IMG/VR virus record: IMGVR_UViG_3300048591_000769
Location: 1-50,645 of that record
Source of the DNA: a virus
Strand: one strand, 5' to 3'
Length of the DNA stretch: 50,645 nucleotides
Shown piece by piece: positions 15,422 through 21,987 of the stretch (positions are counted from its first letter, which is position 1; each line of letters opens with the position of its first letter). The notes below the pieces were generated by a model that saw only the letters and a list, made by a program, of their open reading frames with translations, was not told the origin of the DNA and searched no databases. A program made the position numbers and the translations under genes.

Positions 15422-15461
15422 ATAGCAAAAGTTTGCTAGCCCTGCAAGCAACTCATTGCTA
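15422..15461 (-). promoter_or_regulatory. Leftward promoter with two operators (oR-like)
   Basis: Two sites of the form AGCAA-N4-TTGCT lie at 15424-15437 and 15447-15460, 23 bp apart. The first extends to the 16-base palindrome TAGCAAAAGTTTGCTA. A leftward promoter reads TTGCTT (15451-15446) with TGCTAT (15427-15422) after an 18-base spacer, so both elements overlap operators. Confidence 0.7.
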
Positions 15462-15486
15462 CACCGATCGTGTAGGGTGCCGCCCC

Positions 15487-15795
15487 ATGAAGAGCTCAGT
15501 CCGCATCGTGCTGGCGGACAACTTGCGGCACCTGATGAGCACGCGTCCCGACCTCGACTCGCAACCGAAAATCGAGGCAGCTTGCGGTGTGCGCCAACGC
15601 ACCGTGAGCAACCTCCTGAACCCGGATCGAGACGACGTGAAGCATGGGCCGCGCTTGGACGTTGTGGAGATAGTGGCAAGCGCGTTCGGGCTTTCGACAT
15701 GGCAACTGCTCGTCGATCGTTCCGAGGTTGGCCAGGAAACGGCCGACTGGTTGATGCGCCCCAACTTCCCACAGCAGCCACGCAAGAAGCCGTAG
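15487..15795 (+). CDS. CI-like repressor, helix-turn-helix only
   Basis: 102 residues. DLDSQPKIEAACGVRQRTVS forms a helix-turn-helix, followed by VVEIVASAFGLSTWQLLV, the standard helices of Xre/CI DNA-binding domains. There is no S24 peptidase domain, so RecA-stimulated self-cleavage like lambda CI is not expected. It lies between two operator pairs of the same sequence and is divergent from the Cro-like gene. It probably maintains lysogeny by binding all four sites. Confidence 0.75.
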   Translation: MKSSVRIVLADNLRHLMSTRPDLDSQPKIEAACGVRQRTVSNLLNPDRDDVKHGPRLDVVEIVASAFGLSTWQLLVDRSEVGQETADWLMRPNFPQQPRKKP

Positions 15796-15864
15796 CGCCA
15801 GCCACATAAGGCCGGGCCCGGTTCTGCGTCGCGGCAGATCTGGGCGCTACATCGCGCCGCGAGA

Positions 15865-15908
15865 TAGCAATCTTTTGCTTGACAGTTCTAGCAATCTGTT
15901 GCTATCGT
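15865..15908 (+). promoter_or_regulatory. Rightward promoter with two operators (oL-like)
   Basis: AGCAA-N4-TTGCT occurs at 15866-15879 and 15890-15903, 24 bp apart. A consensus -35, TTGACA, is at 15879-15884, with a -10-like TATCGT at 15903-15908. The module closely resembles the divergent leftward module, so one repressor should control both. Confidence 0.75.
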
Positions 15909-15933
15909 CCCTCCACATCACCCCGGAGGGACC

Positions 15934-16224
15934 ATGAGACAGCCCCGCCAGCAGCCGCCGGAACCGCAGTACGACACCTTCCCCGTCATCTTCAGCCGCC
16001 GGCGCCTTGCCGACATGCACGAGCGCCGCCGTGCCGCCGGTCTCGGCCGGCTGACCGACACGCAGATGCTGGCCCTGCTCATCGAGGCCGGCATCGAGCA
16101 CGAGACCGAGGCGTACCGCGAACTGCGCGAGTGCCTGGAGACCGTCCCCGCCTCGATGCGCGGGCCGGAGTGGGATCGGGCGTCCGAGCATCTGGACAGC
16201 ATGCGCCGGCGGGGGGTGCTGTGA
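15934..16224 (+). CDS. First gene of the rightward early operon
   Basis: 96 residues with GGAGGGACC just before the ATG. It contains an Arg-rich helix (FSRRRLADMHERRRAAGLG) followed by TDTQMLALLIEAG. No family is recognised. Its position, first after the repressed rightward promoter, is that of lambda N, and the Arg-rich stretch is compatible with RNA binding. I saw no convincing boxB nearby, so an antiterminator role remains speculation. Confidence 0.5.
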   Translation: MRQPRQQPPEPQYDTFPVIFSRRRLADMHERRRAAGLGRLTDTQMLALLIEAGIEHETEAYRELRECLETVPASMRGPEWDRASEHLDSMRRRGVL

Positions 16225-17750
16225 TGCGCTCACCGATCGCGCGCTTCTGGCAGAACGCTCTCATCGTCGACAGCTTCGCCGGCGCCGGCGGTGCCTCGCT
16301 CGGGATCGAGTGGGCTCTCGGCCGGTCGCCCGATATCGCCATCAATCACGACGCCGAGGCGATCGCGGTGCACGCAGCGAATCACCCCGCGACGCGCCAC
16401 TATCGGGAGGACGTCTGGCGCGTAGATCCCGTCGAGGCGACACGCGGGAAACCGGTCGGGCTGATGTGGCTCTCGCCGGACTGCAAGCATTTCAGCAAGG
16501 CCAAGGGCGGGAAGCCGGTCGAGAAGCGCATCCGCGGGCTGGCCTGGGTCGCCGTGCATTGGGCGAAGGCGGTGCGCCCGCGGGTGATCGTACTGGAGAA
16601 CGTCGAGGAGTTCGCCGACTGGGGTCCGATCGGCGAGGACGGCCGGCCATGCCCGCGTCGGAAGGGCCTCACGTTCCGCAGCTTCGTCGGGCGACTGCGT
16701 GGTCTGGGCTACGACGTCGACTGGCAGGAGATGATCGCGGCGGATCATGGGGCACCGACCAGCCGCCGGCGCCTCTTCCTGGTCGCGCGCTGTGACGGCC
16801 TGCCGATTGTCTGGCCGGCACCGACGCACGGCGACGGCCTGCAGCCGTACCGCACGGCCGCGGAGTGCATCGACTGGTCGCTTCCCTGCCCTTCCATCTT
16901 CGAGCGCCCGCGACCGCTCGCCGACAACACGCTGCGGCGGATCGCCGCCGGGATCCAGCGGTTCGTGATCGATGCGGCCCAGCCCTTCATCGTACCGATG
17001 ACCCATACCGGCGGCGTGCGCGTGCATGCAATCGACGAGCCGCTGCGCACCGTGACCAGCGCACAGCGTGGGGAGTTCGCCGTCGCGACGCCGGTGCTCG
17101 CTTCGCTGCGCGGCACCGAGCGCTCGCACATGCACGGCGATGCGATCTCCGATCCGTTGCGCACGATCTCCGCCGGCGGCACGCATCACGGCCTGATCGT
17201 GCCGACGCTGGTGCAGACCGGATACGGCGAGCGCCCGGGGCAGGCCCCGCGCGTGCCGGGGCTCGGGAAGCCGCTCGGCACCTGCGTCGACGGGCAGAAG
17301 CACGCGCTCGTTGCCGCGTTCCTCGCCAAGCATTACGGGGGCGTGGTCGGCACCAGCATGCGCGCACCGATCGGCACAGTGACGGCGACCGACCATCATT
17401 CGCTCGTCTGCGCCCTGCTCGTGAAGTTCTACAGCGAGGGCGGGCAGTGGGCACGGTGCAGCGAGCCCATGCACACGATCCCCACGAAGGACCGCATGGG
17501 CCTCGTGACGATCGGCGTCGAGCAGTACCGCATTGTCGACATCGGCCTGCGCATGCTCCAGCCGCGCGAGCTCGCCAGAGCGCACGCGTTCCCGGACTCG
17601 TACATCCTCGACCGCGGAGCCTATGGCGAGGAGATGACGAAGACCACGCAGGTGCGGCTCGTGGGCAACAGCGTCGTGCCGCTCTGCGCCGAGGCGATCG
17701 TCCGCGCGAACGTGTGCGGCGACGTCGCCACCGTTCGGAGGATCGCGTGA
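16224..17750 (+). CDS. DNA cytosine-5 methyltransferase
   Basis: 508 residues. Motif I is DSFAGAGGASLGIEWALG. The catalytic loop is LSPDCKHFSKAKGG, with Cys after P-D rather than the usual P-P. The motif VI Glu lies in VLENVEEF, motif VIII is TSRRRLFLVA, and the C-terminal motif X region is VRLVGNSVVP. A long region of about 250 residues between VIII and IX holds the target-recognition domain. No restriction enzyme is adjacent, so it is an orphan enzyme, likely protecting phage DNA from host restriction. Confidence 0.92.
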   Translation: MRSPIARFWQNALIVDSFAGAGGASLGIEWALGRSPDIAINHDAEAIAVHAANHPATRHYREDVWRVDPVEATRGKPVGLMWLSPDCKHFSKAKGGKPVEKRIRGLAWVAVHWAKAVRPRVIVLENVEEFADWGPIGEDGRPCPRRKGLTFRSFVGRLRGLGYDVDWQEMIAADHGAPTSRRRLFLVARCDGLPIVWPAPTHGDGLQPYRTAAECIDWSLPCPSIFERPRPLADNTLRRIAAGIQRFVIDAAQPFIVPMTHTGGVRVHAIDEPLRTVTSAQRGEFAVATPVLASLRGTERSHMHGDAISDPLRTISAGGTHHGLIVPTLVQTGYGERPGQAPRVPGLGKPLGTCVDGQKHALVAAFLAKHYGGVVGTSMRAPIGTVTATDHHSLVCALLVKFYSEGGQWARCSEPMHTIPTKDRMGLVTIGVEQYRIVDIGLRMLQPRELARAHAFPDSYILDRGAYGEEMTKTTQVRLVGNSVVPLCAEAIVRANVCGDVATVRRIA

Positions 17751-17884
17751 TGCAGACCATCCGCCACTCTCGCGCCCTCGCGCGCTTCGCTGAGGCAGTA
17801 GAGCGTGCCACGCCGAACACGGCGGGCCTCTTCTGGGTGCCGTACTTCGCAGCCGTCGTCCTGCTTGCGTGGGTGTTGGCATGA
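17750..17884 (+). CDS. Tiny membrane protein
   Basis: 44 residues with GGAGG upstream, coupled to the methyltransferase stop. Residues 26-44 (LFWVPYFAAVVLLAWVLA) form one transmembrane helix running to the C-terminus. Function unknown. Confidence 0.5.
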   Translation: MQTIRHSRALARFAEAVERATPNTAGLFWVPYFAAVVLLAWVLA

Positions 17885-18153
17885 GCGACGAGACCATCCG
17901 GAAGGGCGATCTCGTGCAGGTCGTGCGGCCGATGCCGTGCTGCGGGCTGACGACGTACATCGGGTGGATCTTTACGGCGCACAGCGACGAGGTGCTGCGC
18001 GCTGCGGTGTGCGCTAACTGCCTGCGCTACAGGGCCGACCAGCGCGTGGTGCACAAGAGCGCGGGCACCGGCTACCCGCGCGAGATCCTGAAGAAGATTC
18101 CGCCCCTCACGGAGCCGGTGACCGTCAACACGGACAACGAGGTTCACGCATGA
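17881..18153 (+). CDS. Hypothetical protein with SH3-like start and four Cys
   Basis: 90 residues, ATGA-coupled on both sides. It begins with IRKGDLVQVVRPMPCCG, resembling small beta-barrel phage proteins, and has a second Cys pair (VCANCLRY), so a zinc site is possible. No function assigned. Confidence 0.55.
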   Translation: MSDETIRKGDLVQVVRPMPCCGLTTYIGWIFTAHSDEVLRAAVCANCLRYRADQRVVHKSAGTGYPREILKKIPPLTEPVTVNTDNEVHA

Positions 18154-18398
18154 GCACCATCGCCGAAGCCATCGCCGAAGCCATCGCCGATGCCCCTGTT
18201 TTCTTCGTCGTGATCGCCGCCCTCGTCGGCCTGATCTTCGGCGCGGTCCTCGGCATGTGGATCGCCGATCGAGAGTGGACCGAGCGCCGGCGCGAGCACG
18301 CGCCCGACTGGCACTCACGGATCGCGGGCCCGGGCCTCCCGACGGAGGAGGACGAAGCGGCGACCGAGGAAGACCTGCGGATACGGAGGTGGCTGTGA
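18150..18398 (+). CDS. Single-pass membrane protein
   Basis: 82 residues. The N-terminus contains the repeated peptide IAEAIAEA, encoded by a 12-base unit (CCATCGCCGAAG) tandemly repeated at 18157-18190. Residues 17-36 are a transmembrane helix, and the acidic C-terminal half should be cytoplasmic. Function unknown. Confidence 0.55.
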   Translation: MSTIAEAIAEAIADAPVFFVVIAALVGLIFGAVLGMWIADREWTERRREHAPDWHSRIAGPGLPTEEDEAATEEDLRIRRWL

Positions 18399-18748
18399 GC
18401 GAGATCGTCGATATTGCGTCGATCCACATCGGCGAGCGAGCGCGCAAGGACATGGGCGACATCGACGCGCTCGCCGCATCAATCAAGGTGCACGGCCTCA
18501 TTCACCCGCCAGCCGTGCAGCCTGACGGCACTCTCATTGCCGGGCAGCGCCGCATCCTCGCCTGCCAGCAGCTTGGCTGGACGCAGATCCCGGTGCGCGT
18601 GATCGCTGTCGAGGATCTGCTGTCCGCCGACGCGCAGACCTACGCCGAGATGCGCGACGAGGAGGCGACGGACGAGCACGCCCTCATGCTCGAGTGCGCG
18701 GCGGACCGGCGGGACGAGTGGGAGAACGAGAAGCGGGAGGCGGCATGA
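18395..18748 (+). CDS. ParB-like N-terminal domain protein
   Basis: 117 residues, GTG start overlapping the previous stop (GTGA). IDALAASIKVHGLIHPPAV and GTLIAGQRRILACQQLGW match the ParB/sulfiredoxin (ParB_N) fold, including the G-x-R-R nucleotide-binding box. It lacks the central helix-turn-helix of partition ParB proteins and no parA is present. It may act as a nuclease-like or CTP-binding regulator of early DNA metabolism rather than in partition. Confidence 0.75.
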   Translation: MSEIVDIASIHIGERARKDMGDIDALAASIKVHGLIHPPAVQPDGTLIAGQRRILACQQLGWTQIPVRVIAVEDLLSADAQTYAEMRDEEATDEHALMLECAADRRDEWENEKREAA

Positions 18749-18948
18749 GACCTGGCCGACTTCTCCGAGAGCAGATGCGCCCCGACGCGCCGGGCGCGGC
18801 AGACGAGCGCCGTCGCTACCGCGAAGCGGCGCACCAAGCGTACGCCGAGATGCTCGCGAAATATGCCCCGCTGAACGACACCAACGCGCTTGAGGCCATC
18901 GAATGGCAAGCGGCGCGCATCAAACAACTGACGCGGAGTCCGGCATGA
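18745..18948 (+). CDS. Hypothetical protein, 67 residues
   Basis: ATGA-coupled at both ends. Mostly helical and charged, with a basic N-terminus (RPGRLLREQMR) and a central AHQAYAEMLAKYAPL helix. No family recognised. Confidence 0.5.
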   Translation: MRPGRLLREQMRPDAPGAADERRRYREAAHQAYAEMLAKYAPLNDTNALEAIEWQAARIKQLTRSPA

Positions 18949-19154
18949 ACGCCCACACCCGCCTCGCGCTGGCCCGCGTGCAGGTAGCGGACGTCGTGCG
19001 CAGGCTGATCCCGAGGCTCAACGCAGCCGACCAGCATGCAGCCGTGGGCATCTTGCTGAACAGCGTCGCCGACGTCGCCGAGGACATCGCCCGCGAGCAG
19101 GAAGCCGCAGCACAGGCGCAGGCGCGCATTCACGATTTCGGGAGATCCGCATGA
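18945..19154 (+). CDS. Hypothetical helical protein, 69 residues
   Basis: ATGA-coupled at both ends. All-helical appearance with an acidic/Ala-rich C-terminal coiled-coil-like stretch (AEDIAREQEAAAQAQARI). No family recognised. Confidence 0.5.
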   Translation: MNAHTRLALARVQVADVVRRLIPRLNAADQHAAVGILLNSVADVAEDIAREQEAAAQAQARIHDFGRSA

Positions 19155-19363
19155 GCACCTACCGCACCCTGCGCGAGGCCAATGTCCTGCGCGACCACAG
19201 CAACAACACCCTCCGATTCAACCGCACCCGCGCCGACGCCGGCATGCACGGGCCGCTCGACGAGGAGTACGACGAGGAGTACGGCAACGGGGCCGGCATC
19301 CTGCTGTGGGGCGTCGTCGGGGCCGTGGTGCTGTGGATCTTCCTGCTGCTGGTGCTGGCATGA
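19151..19363 (+). CDS. Small tail-anchored membrane protein
   Basis: 70 residues. A polar N-terminus with an acidic Asp/Glu/Tyr patch is followed by a single C-terminal transmembrane helix (GILLWGVVGAVVLWIFLLLV). ATGA overlaps at both ends place it directly before the exonuclease gene. Function unknown. Confidence 0.55.
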   Translation: MSTYRTLREANVLRDHSNNTLRFNRTRADAGMHGPLDEEYDEEYGNGAGILLWGVVGAVVLWIFLLLVLA

Positions 19364-20328
19364 ACGACATCGCGGCTACCCTCGACGTCGGCCAGCTCGA
19401 CCGGCGCACCTACCTCGGATCGTCGGACGTGGCGGCCATCCTCGGGCTTTCGAAGTGGAAGACGCCGCTCGACGTGTACTTAGAGAAACTCGGCCAGGGC
19501 GTGCCGCCGGACGCCGCGAAGGAGAAGCTCTTCCGCCGGGGGAAGCGACTGGAGCCCGTCGTGCTCGACATGCTGGGCGAAGAATACGGCTACGAGATCA
19601 CCGCGCGCGGCGCGCGCTACCGCGACCCCGGGTATTCGTGGATGGCGGCCGAGATCGACGCGGAGACCGTGATCGACGGCGAGACCGTCAACATCGAGGT
19701 CAAGACCGTGCACCCGTTTGCCGCTGGCGAGTGGGGCGAGATGGAAACGGACGAGATCCCGATCCACTACGCCGCGCAGGCGATGTACGGGCTCATGATC
19801 ACCGGGCGGCAGCGCTGCATCTTCGCCGCGCTGTTCGGGGCCGACAACCTCGTGACCTACGACCTGCGGCGCGACGAGGAGACCATCGACGGAATCCGCG
19901 CGAAGGCAATCGCGTTCTGGCTGGATCACGTGCTGGCCAAGGTTCCGCCCGAGCCGATCGTGCTTGAGGATGCGCTGCGGCTCATGCGCCGCGACGTCAA
20001 CCTCATCGTCCAGGCAGACAAGGCACTCGGCGATCAGGTGTACGCCTACAAGGCGGCGAAGGCTGCGGAGAGGGTGGCGCAGGAGCGCATCAAGGAACTC
20101 CAGTTTCAGATTGCCGTGGCGTTGCTCGGGCCCGACGTGGCGAGCATGCCGAGCCGGAAGCCGAAGCATGTGATCGTGGTGGATGGCGAGCCGGCCTTGG
20201 CGCTGTCGTACCAAGAGCAGAACCGCATCGACAGCGAGGCCGTGCGCAGCCGGCACCCGGACGTCGCGGCGGAGTGCAGCAAGACGAGCAAGTTCTTCCG
20301 ATTCGACCTACCGAGGAGCAAGAGATGA
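19360..20328 (+). CDS. YqaJ-like 5'-3' DNA exonuclease
   Basis: 322 residues. The signature YLGSSDVAAILGLSKWKTP near residue 19, then RRGKRLEPVVLDM, an Asp in MAAEIDAETV, the catalytic E-V-K in VNIEVKTVH and the helix HYAAQAMYGLMITG are the YqaJ/lambda-exonuclease catalytic set. It would resect DNA ends to leave 3' single strands for the RecT partner encoded immediately downstream with an ATGA overlap. C-terminal residues 210-322 include a helical hairpin. Confidence 0.9.
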   Translation: MNDIAATLDVGQLDRRTYLGSSDVAAILGLSKWKTPLDVYLEKLGQGVPPDAAKEKLFRRGKRLEPVVLDMLGEEYGYEITARGARYRDPGYSWMAAEIDAETVIDGETVNIEVKTVHPFAAGEWGEMETDEIPIHYAAQAMYGLMITGRQRCIFAALFGADNLVTYDLRRDEETIDGIRAKAIAFWLDHVLAKVPPEPIVLEDALRLMRRDVNLIVQADKALGDQVYAYKAAKAAERVAQERIKELQFQIAVALLGPDVASMPSRKPKHVIVVDGEPALALSYQEQNRIDSEAVRSRHPDVAAECSKTSKFFRFDLPRSKR

Positions 20329-21431
20329 GCGCAGGACAGGCATTGAAGGCAGTCGCGACCGACCAGACGCCGACGAAGGCGACGCAGAATCCGGCCGTGG
20401 AGGCGCTGAACAAGGCGCTGGCCGGCATTGGGCAGGTGCTGCCGGCGCACATCACCAAGGAGCGCATGGCGAAGCTTTGCCTTGGCATGATGCGGACGAA
20501 CGCGAAACTCGCGCAGGCCGCGCGGCGCAATCCCGCCTCGTTCGTGAACTCGATCATGCACGCGAGCAAGCTCGGGCTCGAGCCCGGCATCGACGCGCAT
20601 CTCGTGCCATACGAGAACAAGCGGCAGGGCACCGTCGAGATCCAGTGCATCCCGGACTATCGCGGCCTGCTCAAACTCGCCCGCAACAGCGGCGACATCA
20701 CCAGCGTGAGCGTGCAGATCGTGTACGAGCACGACCATTTCGAGCTTTCCCTCGGATTGGTGGAGACCCTGACGCACAAGCCGAAGCTGGACGGCCCCCG
20801 CGGCGACCCGGTCCTTGTGTACGGCGTGGCCCGCTTCAAAGACGGCTCGCATCATGTCGAGTGGATGTCAGTCCAAGACATCAACACCATTCGCGACGGC
20901 AGCAGAGGCTACCAGAACGCGGTGCGCTACAAGTCCGACAACCCGTGGATTTCGTCTTGGGAGGAGATGGCACGCAAGACGCTGGTACGCCGCATGTGCA
21001 AGTACCTGCCGCGGTCGATCGAACTTCAGAACGCCGAGCGGCTGATCGATGCCGGCGACAAGGGCGTTCCCGCGCACTTCGAGGGCGAATTCGTGGTCGT
21101 CGAGGACGATGGCGGGGCCGGTGGCGAGGAGACGGGCGGCGGGCAGGTCGAGGACAAGACAAAGACCTCCGACGACCTCGACACCCGACAAGACGCAGAC
21201 CTGAAGGCCGGCATCGAGCGCCAGTCCGACGACGCGCCGACCGGCCCGAGCCTGCAGGACGCGCTGGCGCTGGTGGCGAAGGGCGACGACGCGGGGGCGC
21301 AGGATCTCGCGGGCCAGCTCGGGCCGGCGGCGAAGGCTGCCGTCGCCGAGGCCATCGAGAAGCGCAACGGGGCGCAGCAGCCGCAGCAGCGCTCCGCGCG
21401 CAGGCCGGCGCGGGACATCGCGGCCGAGTGA
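20325..21431 (+). CDS. recT: RecT single-strand annealing protein
   Basis: 368 residues. The RecT core spans about residues 30-260, with LCLGMMRTNAKLAQ, PASFVNSIMHASKLGLEPG, IQCIPDYRGLLKLARNSG and ISSWEEMARKTLVRRMCKY. The acidic and Ala-rich C-terminal tail (about 265-368) is typical of the family, where it interacts with exonuclease or SSB. With YqaJ it forms the phage homologous recombination pair. Confidence 0.93.
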   Translation: MSAGQALKAVATDQTPTKATQNPAVEALNKALAGIGQVLPAHITKERMAKLCLGMMRTNAKLAQAARRNPASFVNSIMHASKLGLEPGIDAHLVPYENKRQGTVEIQCIPDYRGLLKLARNSGDITSVSVQIVYEHDHFELSLGLVETLTHKPKLDGPRGDPVLVYGVARFKDGSHHVEWMSVQDINTIRDGSRGYQNAVRYKSDNPWISSWEEMARKTLVRRMCKYLPRSIELQNAERLIDAGDKGVPAHFEGEFVVVEDDGGAGGEETGGGQVEDKTKTSDDLDTRQDADLKAGIERQSDDAPTGPSLQDALALVAKGDDAGAQDLAGQLGPAAKAAVAEAIEKRNGAQQPQQRSARRPARDIAAE

Positions 21432-21467
21432 CGATTCCGCCCGCGAGGGCATGACAGGAGCAGTGCA

Positions 21468-21872
21468 ATGCGTGAACTAACGGAACACAAGGTCAACCCC
21501 GTGAACGACCGGCTGGCAATCAACGTCGTCGACGAGCCCGGCGCGGGCGGCGCGAACCATCTGTACATGGTCGAGGGGTTCGACTCCAGCACGAATCCGA
21601 GCGATCCGTTCGTGACGCGTCACGCGGAGCCGGCGAAGCACACCACGATCCTCTTCCAGAACGGCACGATCCCGGAAGCCGGAGTCAACGGCGTGACGCA
21701 CGAGGCGCTGCTGGCCATCGTCGCGGACCGGCTGCGCAGCTTCCAGGCCGGCCCGTTCTCGTGCAAAGAGAACGCCTGCGCGCTGACCCACATCGAAGAG
21801 GCGCTGCACTGGCTGCACTCGCGCACGCTCAAGCGCATGCAGCGCGGCGTCGAGGGAACGCACAAGACGTAA
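21468..21872 (+). CDS. Possible Tad1/Acb2-type cyclic-nucleotide sponge
   Basis: 134 residues, AGGAG upstream. From memory of the family, the segment TTILFQNGTIPEAGVNGVTH, the L-x-x-I-V-x-D-R-L helix, and the C-terminal hairpin ending LHSRTLKRMQRGVEGTH resemble phage proteins carrying the Acb2/Tad1 hairpin. Characterised members bind host immune signals (gcADPR in Thoeris, cyclic nucleotides in CBASS) and block defence. It is placed between recT and the SMC-like gene. Assignment rests on motif recall and could be a related family without this activity. Confidence 0.5.
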   Translation: MRELTEHKVNPVNDRLAINVVDEPGAGGANHLYMVEGFDSSTNPSDPFVTRHAEPAKHTTILFQNGTIPEAGVNGVTHEALLAIVADRLRSFQAGPFSCKENACALTHIEEALHWLHSRTLKRMQRGVEGTHKT

Positions 21873-21879
21873 CGACCAC

Positions 21880-21967
21880 GGGGCGGCGCGGCGACGTCAG
21901 GACGCAGTGACGTTAAACCGCCGCGGAAAGTCTCCGATGCGTGCGAGTGCTTCGCCGCCGCCGCCCC
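21880..21967 (+). promoter_or_regulatory. GC-rich leader hairpin before the SMC-like gene
   Basis: GGGGCGGCG (from 21880) and CGCCGCCGCCCC (ending 21967) can pair across about 60 bases. The same GGGGCGGC...GCCGCCCCACC element, in compact form, precedes genes at 24537 and 25294. There is no gene in this stretch. Confidence 0.4.
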
Positions 21968-21987
21968 ACCCACACCCAAGGAACGCC

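Noticed and set aside
15792-15850. Long inverted repeat GTAGCGCCAG / CTGGGCGCTAC after the repressor gene as a terminator.
   Set aside because: The loop is nearly 40 bases, the stem has a bulge and there is no T-tract, so it was not annotated.
15907-15932. Perfect 8-bp hairpin that would hide the ribosome site of the gene at 15934 (GTCCCTCC with GGAGGGAC).
   Set aside because: With the -10 at about 15903-15908, transcription should start near 15914-15916, so the left arm is probably not in the RNA.
18395-18748. Plasmid-type partition system from the ParB-like gene.
   Set aside because: There is no ParA, no centromere-like repeat array, and the protein lacks the ParB DNA-binding half; an integrase and attP show integration is used.
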